Part shown: positions 16,306-25,870 of the stretch, in pieces
How the letters are laid out: every line of letters begins with the position of its first letter
How positions within the stretch are numbered: the stretch's first letter is position 1
Origin: a bacterium
GTDB taxonomy: Bacteria; Patescibacteriota; Saccharimonadia; Saccharimonadales; Saccharimonadaceae
Assembly: GCA_004561445.1 (NCBI GenBank)
Contig: SFVX01000002.1
Coordinates: 1 to 55,167, forward strand
DNA: 55,167 nucleotides
Direction of reading: 5' to 3'
The notes under the pieces: model-generated
What the model was told of the DNA's origin: nothing
The model's input: the letters and a program-made list of their open reading frames with translations, nothing else
The model's database searches: none
Position numbers and translations under genes: made by a program

Positions 16306-19300
16306 ATGGCAGACCAAAAGAAAAGAATTTCGGAGTTGCCTGAAAGTACATCAACGAAAGGACTTTATACTCTCGGTGTCAACGAACAAAACGAGAGTGT
16401 AAAAATTCCTTTGGGGACTATTTTAGAAGGCATAACTCCACAGGTAAGTCAAGCTGTTACAGCGGCACAAAAAGCTGGTGAACTTGCTAATTCTGCTATC
16501 GTATTGGCAAATAATGCTAAAGATGTAGCCAACGAAGCTATATCTAATGCTAATAATGCGAGGGATGAAGCAGAAGCAGCAGTATCTGAGTCACAAGCAG
16601 CAGTATCTACTTCTAACTTAGGTAGCACAGTGAGATTTGATGGATTTGTTGCGTTTGCTTCCATCGGTCTTGTTTCTGTAGCAACTCCGAATGTGCTTGG
16701 TATCTTTTATGTTCAGAGCGCAAAGAGATTTGCTGCTAAGTATTCAGGAGGATATGCTAACAATTGGCCTGGAGCGGAGAAGTATTTGAATGATACAAGA
16801 ACTGCTATCCTTACCGATAAAGCATATCTATATGGCAGTAAGCTATATGTTTGGGATGATGAGATGTCTGACCTCGTCATTGCAGGAAGCGACCCGACCG
16901 AAGTAAATGCAAATATCCTTAAAGCAGTTCAACCTCGTTGTTTTATCAATGCTAATGTGCTATTAGGGAAGACGCAAGCGATGACCTTAGAGACCGCTTG
17001 CACGATGCTTGAAGATGCAGGTTACGCATCGAGCCAATGGATTGTTCTTGGTACGGTTTTGACACTCCTCACACCTGATGGATGGAAGAACTATCGCTTC
17101 CTTTCCGATGATGCCAATGGCGGTATTTTGGATAGCAACAATTGGAAGGAGTTCGGAAGCGGAAATGCTGCTGTAGGAAACTGCTATAATGTTACCAATG
17201 AGCAGCCTATTTCGGGGTATTATAACCTCGAAACAGCAATCGCTGCAACCTATTCTAAAGGATTTGCCGCTCAGGGTGTTCAGATAACATTTGCGATTGC
17301 AAAAGGTTCGTGGAAAACCTATCAGTATATCGGTTCTGATGATACCGAGAGCAATTTCAAGAAGTTAGAGAATTGGATTGACCTTGCAGGTATGAGCGCA
17401 GGAGAAGAGACGCTAATCAACGTTGATGCTCTTTGCGGAGCTTGCACGGCAGCGTCATTCTACACTCTTGAGTATGCGATTGCCGCTATTACGAAATTAC
17501 AGACCGAAACAGCAATCTCTTATGCTAAAAGTGGTTTGGTAATTACTTATAAGGTCGGAGAAAATACTTGGGAAACTAAGCAATTCAAAGGCGAGGCAAG
17601 CGATTTCGGAGAAGCTGCTTTATGGCAGGATTTCGGAGGTGCAGGAGGGTCGGCAGTTAATACGAGCGATACTCCCGAAGAAGGAGGTAAAGATGCTCTA
17701 TCAACAGGTGGTGCATACGAGCATATTCCTGCCGAACTGAATATGACCTATGAAGATAATGTCCTCAAAGCATCTTTGCAGAATGCGAAAGGAGAGATTA
17801 TCGGCACAGAGAAGCAGTTTGTTATTCAAGGGGGCGGTGGAGAAAGTTCAGGCACAATAGTAAGTATCACTCCTGAGAGTTCTCCTCTTTACACGAAGGC
17901 AGGAGGCTCTGTTTTGCTGAAATGCGCTATTATGTCAATCACGACACAAGGTGCGAGTGAGCAGAGCAATATCATTGAGCGTGTAGAGCTTTATGATAGA
18001 GATACCAATCAGCTATTAGAGACCTATCGCCTTAATCAAGCATCTTCGGCAGATAATGCAACCTATGATTTCATATTCGACCTATCTTCTTATTTCCCTC
18101 TTGCATCACAGAGGAAGTTCAAGATGATTGCATACGATGATAGCGACCATAGCGGAAGCAGAAATATCAATGTTACCGCTGTTGATGTGACTATCAAAAG
18201 CGAGCAGACTCTTAACTATACCGCTTCTACGGTTGTCAATGTAGGCGGAAATACTAAGACCTTGCCAATGTATCGCTTCCCTAATAATGCGAGCGATAAA
18301 GGCATATTATGCTCTGTAGAAATTATGATTGCAGGAGAGTGGAAAACTCTTGGAACTGCTACTATATCAGATACCTATTCGCACAGCATTACTGTCAATC
18401 CGAATAGTTGTGCTGGTTCGGTTCTCGAACATGGAGCATATCCTTTGCGTATTCACGGAGTGGATATTGCATCGGGAGTGGTCGGAAATTATCTGCATAC
18501 TACTATCTTTGTTATTGATACGGATAGCTCCAATACGCTTATCGCTACTCGTTGGTATTCAGAAGAAGAAACCGCAGTATTGAAGCAGTATGAGAGCTTA
18601 TCGGTTGATTTCGCTGTTTACTGCCCTTATTCTACTTCTATCGAAGCAGAGGTATTCTCTTCAATAAATGATGGAAATCAGACCTCAGAGCAAAGTGTTG
18701 AAGCTCTGAGAAGCAAGACCTATACATTCACGAAAAAGATTTCGGGAGTGGCTACCGATGGCTCTGTGACTATCAATATAGATATACAGACAGCAACGGC
18801 ATCATCGCCAATCAAATCTAATTTCAATATTATAGGTTCTTTGCTCGATATTGAGCCTGTGACAGCACAGCTTATGCTTGATATGGATTTCTCTTCTCGA
18901 AGCAATAGCGATGCCGACAAGACTATTACCGATAATGGATATACCTTATCGGTGAATGGAGCAAACTACTCTACCAATGGATTTGTAAAAGATAGTTTCG
19001 GAACAGAGCAATATGGCACAGAGAACGATACAGGGTTGATGGCTTTACGTATTGCAGAGAACGTGAAAGCATCACTCGATTATGCGCCTTTCAATCAGGC
19101 TGCCATTGAGACAAACGGATTGGCAATTCAGTTCCGAATGAGAACCAAGCACATTGCAGATGATGAAGCAAAGCTAATTTCCTGCATTGCTAACGGAATA
19201 GGCTTCTATGTAAACGGAAATAATGTGGTATTCACTACTGATAATGCCGCTACGGTCGCTCATACTATAACGGCAGCTATCAAAGAAGATAGTATTACCG

Positions 19301-22300
19301 ATGTTGCTATTGTGATTGAGCCTACAAGCCAAGCTCCTTATGCAGGGATTGGTTGCGTTAAGATGTATTTCGATGGTGAGATTATCGGTACTTGCTACTA
19401 TGACAAGGGTAGTCTGAGCAGACACGCAACTCCTATCACTTTCGATGGCACTCACGGAGATTTGTATTTATATAATATTCGTGCGTGGGAGACCTATTAT
19501 AACTTTGAACAGAGCTTCAATAACTATCTATTGAAACTTGCTGATACTGATGTAATGATTACCGAATACAATTATAATCAGGTGATGGCATCACAATCGG
19601 CAGAGGGAAAACCTGCAACGAACAGACCTCAGGCATCTGCTCTCTATAATCTCGGCATCCCATATTTCGTGCTTTGCAAGAACCCCGATACTGCCGATAC
19701 TACGGACAATTATCCCGATTATCTTGAAACTCTTGATGGTGACAAGAAGACTACTCGTATCTTAGATGTTTATGCCTATTTCCCTGATAGACCTTGGCAG
19801 GATTTCAAGGCTACCAATGTGACGGTCAGCAATCAAGGTACGACTTCATCAATGAGACCAATCAAGAATATCAAGATGAAGTTCAAGAAAGCTACAATCA
19901 CTCTGCTTCACGATAGAAGCGAGTTCTCGGGCGATGCTCTTGCTAAGTATGATGAGTGTGCAGCCAATGCCGCTAATCATAGAGTGCAGCCATTAGAGAC
20001 CTCTATTCCTACTAATATCATCACCGTAAAGGTCGATTATTCAGAGAGTGGAGGTGCTAACAATGGAGCATCAACCAATCTATTCAATGATTTGCAGAGA
20101 GCTTTGGGTGCAAACTATATGACACCTGCTCAAAATGCTTATTCAGGGAAATATGTTCTGAACACATCTATTGATAGTATTCCTGTGGCTTTCTTCCGAA
20201 CCGATGCTCACTCCTCGGATGCTACCTCTCCAAGCTATGGTTATTTCCACGCTAAGGGAAATTGGAATGACGATAAAGGAGATGCTGCCGTATTCGGATT
20301 TGAGAAGGTTGAAGGATATAACAACGGATGCTTGAATTATGGAGATTTCGTTGAGTTTATTGCTGCTCGTGACCAATCTCTTACTAATTTCCTCGCCTCT
20401 CTTGATAAAAGCACTTGGGACACCACTAAGATATATGTTTTGAGTGAGTTCTGTGGTCCTGAGCATCGAGTATTCAGATATTCGGGAAGCGAATGGGTAG
20501 AGACTACAGGAACAATGAGCTATACAGGAGGAAGATGGAGAATTACAGGCGATGTAGTAAATCCTGTAGAGAACTACGAGCTTCGGACCTACGATGCTCT
20601 TGATTGGTTTCAAGGAGTGAACTCGGTTGATGATATGATTGCTCCTGATAGCAAGGGTAAACCTATTTGGCTTACATACTTCGAGAGCCGTTATCCCGAT
20701 AACGATGACTTGAATGCCGCTTACGAGGATGGCAGGAAAGTGCCTTATCAGTTATTCAGATGGCTATCTTGGTGTCAGCAATGCAATCATAATTTAGATA
20801 GTTCACATGGGAATATCGTTCTTGATGGGAAATCGGTTTCAGGAACAAAAGCAAACCGATTATTGAAGTTCAAGCACGAGCTTCATAATATGGCAAATGT
20901 ATATTCGATGATATGCTATCACATATTTACCGATTACATTGCTGCTGTTGACCAACGCTCGAAGAATATGATGGTTGGCTTCTATCTTGATACCGATGGA
21001 GTGATTAGAATGTATCTCAATCATCTATACGATGGTGATACCATTCTCGGTTCTGACAATGACTGCGGACTAACTATTCCTGCTTTGCTTGACCCGAATA
21101 ATGACCCTACAGGTTATTATCAAGGACACGATAGCGTACTGTTCACACAGCTTGCAAACGCTGATTATATTTGGCTGAAAGACTACGAGAGCGATAATGA
21201 TACAAGCGATACGACCAAGACCACTACCGTAGCAGCTATATGTGCAGCTATGCGAAGCGTGAAGCTACCATCGGGTCTGTTGCCATTCTCTCCTCAGGGT
21301 ATTGAGAAGTATTGGATTACCGACCGATTGAGTAAGTGGCCGAAGCTCGTTTCAAGCTATGATGGCATCCGTAAGTATATAGAGCATTCCGAGAGCAATG
21401 ATAACTATTTCTATGCTCTTCACGGATTGAGTATTCAGAGACTTCAAGACTTTGTGAAAACTCGCTTCCTGTATCGTGATGGCTTCTATAAATGCGGTGA
21501 TATTTATTCATCCGCTATATCAATGCGATGCACAGGTACGAATATGAGTGTAACTATTACAGCCGCTAAGGATGGTTTCTTTGGTATCGGTGTTGACCAA
21601 ACGATGAACCTCAGAGAGAGCGTATATCTGAAAGCAGGAGAGAGTGCTACTCTTCATTCAGAGAATACCAATCTTGCAAGCGGTATTATGCTCTATATCT
21701 ATGGTGCTGACAATATTGCAGAGCTTGATATTCGTAAAGCTACTCCAAAGCAAAGCGGATGGGATATATCGCAGGCTACGCTCCTCAGAAAACTGATATT
21801 GGGTGGTTCAAGTTATTCTCCTGCAACAACTACAGGCGAAGAGCTTAATACTCTTAATCTCGGTCAAATGCCATTCCTCGAAGAGGTTGATATAAGAAAC
21901 TTCCCTCTTACATCTATGGATGCTACCTATTGCCCACGATTGGTATCTGTGCTTGCACAAGGCTCGAAACTTCAATCATTCACTCCTGCCGAGACCTCTC
22001 CTATTGAGACTTTGCAGCTTCCTAACACTATGACTAATCTTTCATTTATAAATCTACCCAACTTGGTTTATCCAAATGGAGGATTGACGATTGAAGGCTT
22101 CTCTAATGTGAAGAGGTTGCAGCTTGTAGGTTGCACAAATATTGATGCCTATACAATGCTTAAAGATGTAATCGATGGCGGTGCGTCAATTAAAGATATT
22201 AATGTTTCCGATATTGATGTCACAGCAGGGAAAGAGATACTTGAAGCTCTTATGGCATCGGGAGCAAAAGGTATAGGTTCTGACCTCGATAATGCGTGCG

Positions 22301-24036
22301 ATGGACTGAGCGGACGATGGATTATGAATACATTGATTGATGATGAAGTTATTGCATCAATGAAAGCATATTTCCCTGTTCTTTCGCTTTATAATGCGCA
22401 ATTCACTATGGTGGTGCAGGATGATACTATGAGCGACCCTGCCAATGTTACCAATCTCGACAATGGAACGAGCGGAGATAGTTATGCTCCGAGCGGTCAT
22501 ATCTTGCGTATCCGACAAGGCTTGATACCTGTAACAGGAAAGCTCAATGTATCGACAGGAGTTTGGGAAGGAGTGAAGATTTCTGAAAGCAACTACACCA
22601 AGCTTGCCGATGGCTCTGACTTCGATTATAAGGATAGCTTAGGCAGTGGAAACGATGCTATGATGCGTTGTCCTCGCTTTTGGTATAAGGGTATCAACGA
22701 CTTCAAGAACCAAAAGAAGTATATCTGTTGGAGCAGCCTTAAAGATGAGCCTTTGTCGACTGCTAAGAATATCAACCGCAAGACATTGAGCGACATCATT
22801 CTGCAAGAAGGAAAGGCTGTGATAGTTACCAATATAGAGGAAGGAGTGAGCACCCTCGAAACGACAGGAGTTCTCACCGATACACCTAACTACAATGCCT
22901 ACAAGCTCGATGTGTCGGGTATGAAGCAAGTGAGATGGCCTGGTCTGAATAATGCCAATATCGGAGCAGTATTCCTGAACGAGGAAGGAGTCATCATCAA
23001 GAAGTATAATATGGCTGTGAACAATACGCTGTTTGACTTCGTAGAGGGTGAGTATATCTTCATCGATGTGCCTGACGGAGCGAAGAGCTTCGTATTTGCC
23101 TCGGCAACTGCGAATAACAACCTCGAAGCTATTGCTGTAGATAGCTCAGAGGTAGAAGCTATTGAGCCTGATTGGGTATTATCGGAGGAATGGCTTGGCG
23201 GTATCTATCACGCAAGTATCGATACCATCACTCAGCTGCGCTCAATCTCAGGAGCGACCATCAGAGTTGGTACAAATACATCAACCACCTCCTCTGAGTG
23301 GTCATACGACAGCGAAGGCAAGCCGACCAATACTCCTCTGAATGGTATGAACTACACAGGCAAGGACTTTCAGAACCTTGCAGCACGCAGAGGCAGCGGC
23401 TATCAGCTCTTCGATTATGAGATGAGCAAGCTGATGGCAATACTCTACTTCTCGATGACAGGCAATAGGGATGCTCAGCTTCTTTGTGGCTATGGTAGAG
23501 GTGCAGGAGGCACTACAGGCTATACTGATACGCTCGGAAATACAGATAGCTATAAAGGTCAAGTATCGGGCAACAAGTGCCTCGGCTTTGAGAGCTTCTT
23601 CGGTTGCACATGGGAGTTTATGGATAATGTAGCCGTTAACGTGCCTACATATGCTCAGGCTCTGAAAGACAAGATGAGCGACCAAGTGTCGAGCTATCCG
23701 ATTGATGCAAAGTGGCACATCTTTGACCCTATCACCAAGACAGAGCGAGTGGTGCAAGGTATCACTACCTCAGGATATGCCATAGCACGAACCAAGCACG
23801 GCAGATACTGCGATGTGATAGCCTCGAAATGCTCATCGGATAATTCGGTATGGGCTACCAATTATTGCGATGGTAATTACTATACTGCAAGCAGGTGCCG
23901 TGTTGTCGGTCGCTCGTACAACCTCTCGAGTGCGCATGGCGGTCTCGTCTTTGCGGATGCGAGCCACGCATCATCGAACTCGCACTCGGGTTACGGCTCT
24001 CGGCTCGCCTTCAGGGGAAAAATATCAATTCAATAA
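16306..24036 (+). CDS. giant tail fibre/adhesin, DGR target 1
   Basis: 2576 residues. N-terminus (MADQKKRISELPESTSTKG, then an Ala-rich coiled coil to about residue 95) anchors it to the tail. Residues about 855-1065 look like a LamG/concanavalin-type domain (LMLDMDFSSR...YFDGEIIGTCYYDKG...LYLYNIRAWE). About 1805-1965 is leucine-rich-repeat-like (LNTLNLGQMPFLEEVDIRNF...LRRL-like repeats). The last ~250 residues resemble the formylglycine-enzyme/C-type-lectin fold used by DGR targets, with GCTWEFMDN and the final CRVVGRS...GSRLAF; VR1 is residues about 2530-2568. Likely receptor binding, diversified by the RT downstream. From 22.6 kb on, the GC content appears higher, suggesting a swapped module. 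Confidence 0.9.
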   Translation: MADQKKRISELPESTSTKGLYTLGVNEQNESVKIPLGTILEGITPQVSQAVTAAQKAGELANSAIVLANNAKDVANEAISNANNARDEAEAAVSESQAAVSTSNLGSTVRFDGFVAFASIGLVSVATPNVLGIFYVQSAKRFAAKYSGGYANNWPGAEKYLNDTRTAILTDKAYLYGSKLYVWDDEMSDLVIAGSDPTEVNANILKAVQPRCFINANVLLGKTQAMTLETACTMLEDAGYASSQWIVLGTVLTLLTPDGWKNYRFLSDDANGGILDSNNWKEFGSGNAAVGNCYNVTNEQPISGYYNLETAIAATYSKGFAAQGVQITFAIAKGSWKTYQYIGSDDTESNFKKLENWIDLAGMSAGEETLINVDALCGACTAASFYTLEYAIAAITKLQTETAISYAKSGLVITYKVGENTWETKQFKGEASDFGEAALWQDFGGAGGSAVNTSDTPEEGGKDALSTGGAYEHIPAELNMTYEDNVLKASLQNAKGEIIGTEKQFVIQGGGGESSGTIVSITPESSPLYTKAGGSVLLKCAIMSITTQGASEQSNIIERVELYDRDTNQLLETYRLNQASSADNATYDFIFDLSSYFPLASQRKFKMIAYDDSDHSGSRNINVTAVDVTIKSEQTLNYTASTVVNVGGNTKTLPMYRFPNNASDKGILCSVEIMIAGEWKTLGTATISDTYSHSITVNPNSCAGSVLEHGAYPLRIHGVDIASGVVGNYLHTTIFVIDTDSSNTLIATRWYSEEETAVLKQYESLSVDFAVYCPYSTSIEAEVFSSINDGNQTSEQSVEALRSKTYTFTKKISGVATDGSVTINIDIQTATASSPIKSNFNIIGSLLDIEPVTAQLMLDMDFSSRSNSDADKTITDNGYTLSVNGANYSTNGFVKDSFGTEQYGTENDTGLMALRIAENVKASLDYAPFNQAAIETNGLAIQFRMRTKHIADDEAKLISCIANGIGFYVNGNNVVFTTDNAATVAHTITAAIKEDSITDVAIVIEPTSQAPYAGIGCVKMYFDGEIIGTCYYDKGSLSRHATPITFDGTHGDLYLYNIRAWETYYNFEQSFNNYLLKLADTDVMITEYNYNQVMASQSAEGKPATNRPQASALYNLGIPYFVLCKNPDTADTTDNYPDYLETLDGDKKTTRILDVYAYFPDRPWQDFKATNVTVSNQGTTSSMRPIKNIKMKFKKATITLLHDRSEFSGDALAKYDECAANAANHRVQPLETSIPTNIITVKVDYSESGGANNGASTNLFNDLQRALGANYMTPAQNAYSGKYVLNTSIDSIPVAFFRTDAHSSDATSPSYGYFHAKGNWNDDKGDAAVFGFEKVEGYNNGCLNYGDFVEFIAARDQSLTNFLASLDKSTWDTTKIYVLSEFCGPEHRVFRYSGSEWVETTGTMSYTGGRWRITGDVVNPVENYELRTYDALDWFQGVNSVDDMIAPDSKGKPIWLTYFESRYPDNDDLNAAYEDGRKVPYQLFRWLSWCQQCNHNLDSSHGNIVLDGKSVSGTKANRLLKFKHELHNMANVYSMICYHIFTDYIAAVDQRSKNMMVGFYLDTDGVIRMYLNHLYDGDTILGSDNDCGLTIPALLDPNNDPTGYYQGHDSVLFTQLANADYIWLKDYESDNDTSDTTKTTTVAAICAAMRSVKLPSGLLPFSPQGIEKYWITDRLSKWPKLVSSYDGIRKYIEHSESNDNYFYALHGLSIQRLQDFVKTRFLYRDGFYKCGDIYSSAISMRCTGTNMSVTITAAKDGFFGIGVDQTMNLRESVYLKAGESATLHSENTNLASGIMLYIYGADNIAELDIRKATPKQSGWDISQATLLRKLILGGSSYSPATTTGEELNTLNLGQMPFLEEVDIRNFPLTSMDATYCPRLVSVLAQGSKLQSFTPAETSPIETLQLPNTMTNLSFINLPNLVYPNGGLTIEGFSNVKRLQLVGCTNIDAYTMLKDVIDGGASIKDINVSDIDVTAGKEILEALMASGAKGIGSDLDNACDGLSGRWIMNTLIDDEVIASMKAYFPVLSLYNAQFTMVVQDDTMSDPANVTNLDNGTSGDSYAPSGHILRIRQGLIPVTGKLNVSTGVWEGVKISESNYTKLADGSDFDYKDSLGSGNDAMMRCPRFWYKGINDFKNQKKYICWSSLKDEPLSTAKNINRKTLSDIILQEGKAVIVTNIEEGVSTLETTGVLTDTPNYNAYKLDVSGMKQVRWPGLNNANIGAVFLNEEGVIIKKYNMAVNNTLFDFVEGEYIFIDVPDGAKSFVFASATANNNLEAIAVDSSEVEAIEPDWVLSEEWLGGIYHASIDTITQLRSISGATIRVGTNTSTTSSEWSYDSEGKPTNTPLNGMNYTGKDFQNLAARRGSGYQLFDYEMSKLMAILYFSMTGNRDAQLLCGYGRGAGGTTGYTDTLGNTDSYKGQVSGNKCLGFESFFGCTWEFMDNVAVNVPTYAQALKDKMSDQVSSYPIDAKWHIFDPITKTERVVQGITTSGYAIARTKHGRYCDVIASKCSSDNSVWATNYCDGNYYTASRCRVVGRSYNLSSAHGGLVFADASHASSNSHSGYGSRLAFRGKISIQ
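23895..24008 (+). repeat. DGR variable repeat VR1
   Basis: 114 bp, same length as the template repeat at 24139-24252 with no gaps. I count 13 differences, all at positions that are A in the template; no other base is changed. It ends with the shared GC-rich GGCTCTCGGCTCGC, the likely start site for homing (IMH-like), and codes the last variable residues of the tail fibre: codons of template AAY/TAT type are replaced by Tyr, Leu, Ser, His, Phe, Asp, Gly and others. Confidence 0.95.
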
Positions 24037-24076
24037 AGATAACGAAATGAACGAAAAATCGATAAAGCGTAAGCGT

Positions 24077-24096
24077 GGCGGTCGGTTAAGACCGCC
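24077..24096 (+). other. GC hairpin between VR1 and TR
   Basis: GGCGGTC (24077-24083), loop GGTTAA, GACCGCC (24090-24096): 7-bp perfect stem 68 bp after the end of VR1. No T-run follows. In the Bordetella phage DGR a cruciform-forming inverted repeat downstream of VR helps homing; this hairpin could do that, or end the tail-operon transcript. The same stem sequence is used in the terminator after the integrase (33502-33521). No equivalent is visible after VR2. Confidence 0.5.
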
Positions 24097-24138
24097 TCCA
24101 AGCGAAAAAAGATAACCGAAAAGGTAGAGGGTTTCTTC

Positions 24139-24252
24139 GTGCCGTGTTGTCGGTCGCTCGAACAACAACTCGAATGCGAATGGCGGTCTCGTCTATGCGA
24201 ATGCGAACAACGCATCATCGAACTCGAACTCGAATAACGGCTCTCGGCTCGC
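24139..24252 (+). repeat. DGR template repeat (TR)
   Basis: 114 bp, between the tail fibre gene and the reverse transcriptase, in the same orientation. It pairs with VR1 (offset 244) and VR2 (offset 15814). The variable codons are AAC/AAT plus one TAT, the usual TR design in which adenine mutation gives many residues but never a stop. Contains 27 adenines by my count; the two in GCATCATCG are unmutated in both VRs. Confidence 0.95.
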
Positions 24253-24475
24253 AAACAATAATGTTAAGAAATTCAATAAAATCGTTCCTACGGCATACCA
24301 TTACGAGATAGTGGATAGCTGCGGACGAGAAACCCGAGCCTCAGTAACAGCAATTTATTCCAATTTGACAAGAAATGGAACGTTTTGGAAAACTGAAAAA
24401 TATCATTGGCAGGTAGAGTTTAGTAGGATGGAAACATTTCAAGGAACTTAGGCCTGCGAGAATTGAAGGCAGAAT
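24253..24475 (+). ncRNA. DGR spacer between TR and RT (presumed part of the DGR RNA)
   Basis: No gene with its own start codon is visible. In other DGRs the TR and the spacer before the RT gene form a structured RNA that the RT binds and uses for self-priming. The TR's reading frame happens to stay open to a TAG at 24450; see the findings. Extent and promoter of the RNA cannot be read from the sequence. Confidence 0.45.
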
Positions 24476-25867
24476 ATGGCAAAGAAAGAAGGATATATCA
24501 TAGAAGAGATAATCGAGCAGAGCAATCTTGAAGAGAGCTTTGATACGGTTGTTCACGGCACGCTGAGGAAGTCGCTTGAAGAAGGCAAATGGCTATTGGA
24601 GCACCGTGAGGAGTTTCTTGCATCTGTGAGGAACGAAATCTTGTCGGGAAATATATCCTTGATGCCTATTCATAGACAGCCTACCGAAATAGAGATACAG
24701 AATGGCGGATTTACACCGAAGGATATTGTAGAAGGTGGCAAGCATCGGAATATACAGGTATATTGTATGGCTGCACGCATCAAGGTAAATGCCGTGATGA
24801 GTGTTGTGGATAAGCATCTTCGCAAGCGATATATCAGGACTACCTGTGCATCTATCAAGAACAGAGGTATGCACGACCTAAAAGAGTATATCGAAAGGGA
24901 TATGAAGCTTTATCCCGATATTAAGTTTTGGTATAAATTCGACATCCGTAAGTGCTATGAGACGATAAAGCAGGATTTCGTGATGTATGCCTACAGGAAG
25001 GTATTCAAGGATAAGCTCCTTTTGAAGATATTGGATGCTTTCACACGAATGATGGATGAAGGTCTGAGCCTCGGCAAGCGAGACTCTCAGACCTCTTGCA
25101 ATCTCCTGCTTTCAATCTTTCTTGACCATTATCTCAAAGACCGATATGGCATTAAGCATTTCTACCGATATTGCGATGACGGACTAATAGGGCATCACTC
25201 AAAACTATACCTATGGTGGTGCAGAGACATCACGCACGAATGTATTGCGCATATCGGGCAGGAGATAAAGAAGAATGAGCGAGTGTTTCCTGTAGAAGAG
25301 GGATTGGATTTCCTCGGCTATAAGATATTCCCTGATGAGAGAAAAGAGGGATATACTTATGCCAAGCTGAGAAAGAGGGTAAAGCAGAAGAATGCAAGAA
25401 AGCTCGCCAAACTAAAGAGCAGGAAGAAGAGAGAGACGGTAATAGGCTCTCTATGGGGCTTGTGCAAGCACGGTAAGTGTTGGCATCTCTTGGAGACCCT
25501 GCTCTATCCAAGTGAATTAAACAAACTTAAAAAGAAACGAATGAAAACATTTTCAGAACTCGGAATTTCATACAAGCCGTCAGACGGTAAGAAGAGATTT
25601 CCGAACAAAGCAACGCAGTTGCGTCAGCTCGTAAACATCAGGATTGAAGTATTAGACTTTGAAATAGATGTAAAGACCAAATATGGTGAACGCTGTTTGG
25701 TGATGTATCGTGATACTCGTACCAACGAGTTGAGCAAGTTCTTCACCGATTGCGATGAAATGAAGCAGAACCTCGCCCAAGCGAAAGATATGGGAGAGAT
25801 ACCCTTCTCTACTGTGATTGCAGCAGAATACTTCGGAGACAATAAAGTTAAATATAAATTCACATAA
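24476..25867 (+). CDS. DGR reverse transcriptase with C-terminal extension
   Basis: 463 residues. RT motifs in order: CASIKNRGMHDL (124-135, RT2-like), catalytic KFDIRKCYE (Asp156), GLSLGKRDSQTSCN (196-209, the position of the DGR/retroelement LPLGNLTSQ motif), catalytic YCDD (232-235) and LDFLGYKI (278-284). Copies TR RNA with adenine mutations into cDNA that replaces the VRs. The last ~105 residues (from about 357) are not part of a standard RT: they contain IRIEVLDFEIDVKTKYGERC and KFFTDCDEMKQ, resembling an OB-fold/ssDNA-binding-like beta domain by eye. No accessory Avd gene is seen nearby. Retron or group II intron use is unlikely given the TR/VR pair. Confidence 0.95.
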   Translation: MAKKEGYIIEEIIEQSNLEESFDTVVHGTLRKSLEEGKWLLEHREEFLASVRNEILSGNISLMPIHRQPTEIEIQNGGFTPKDIVEGGKHRNIQVYCMAARIKVNAVMSVVDKHLRKRYIRTTCASIKNRGMHDLKEYIERDMKLYPDIKFWYKFDIRKCYETIKQDFVMYAYRKVFKDKLLLKILDAFTRMMDEGLSLGKRDSQTSCNLLLSIFLDHYLKDRYGIKHFYRYCDDGLIGHHSKLYLWWCRDITHECIAHIGQEIKKNERVFPVEEGLDFLGYKIFPDERKEGYTYAKLRKRVKQKNARKLAKLKSRKKRETVIGSLWGLCKHGKCWHLLETLLYPSELNKLKKKRMKTFSELGISYKPSDGKKRFPNKATQLRQLVNIRIEVLDFEIDVKTKYGERCLVMYRDTRTNELSKFFTDCDEMKQNLAQAKDMGEIPFSTVIAAEYFGDNKVKYKFT

Positions 25868-25870
25868 GCA

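Noticed and set aside
24046..24114. 22-aa frame spanning the hairpin after VR1
   Set aside because: Very short, basic and built around the inverted repeat; no support for translation.
24476..25867. Retron or group II intron RT, or abortive-infection RT
   Set aside because: The TR/VR pairs with adenine-only changes fix it as a DGR RT; no msr/msd-like or intron structure seen.
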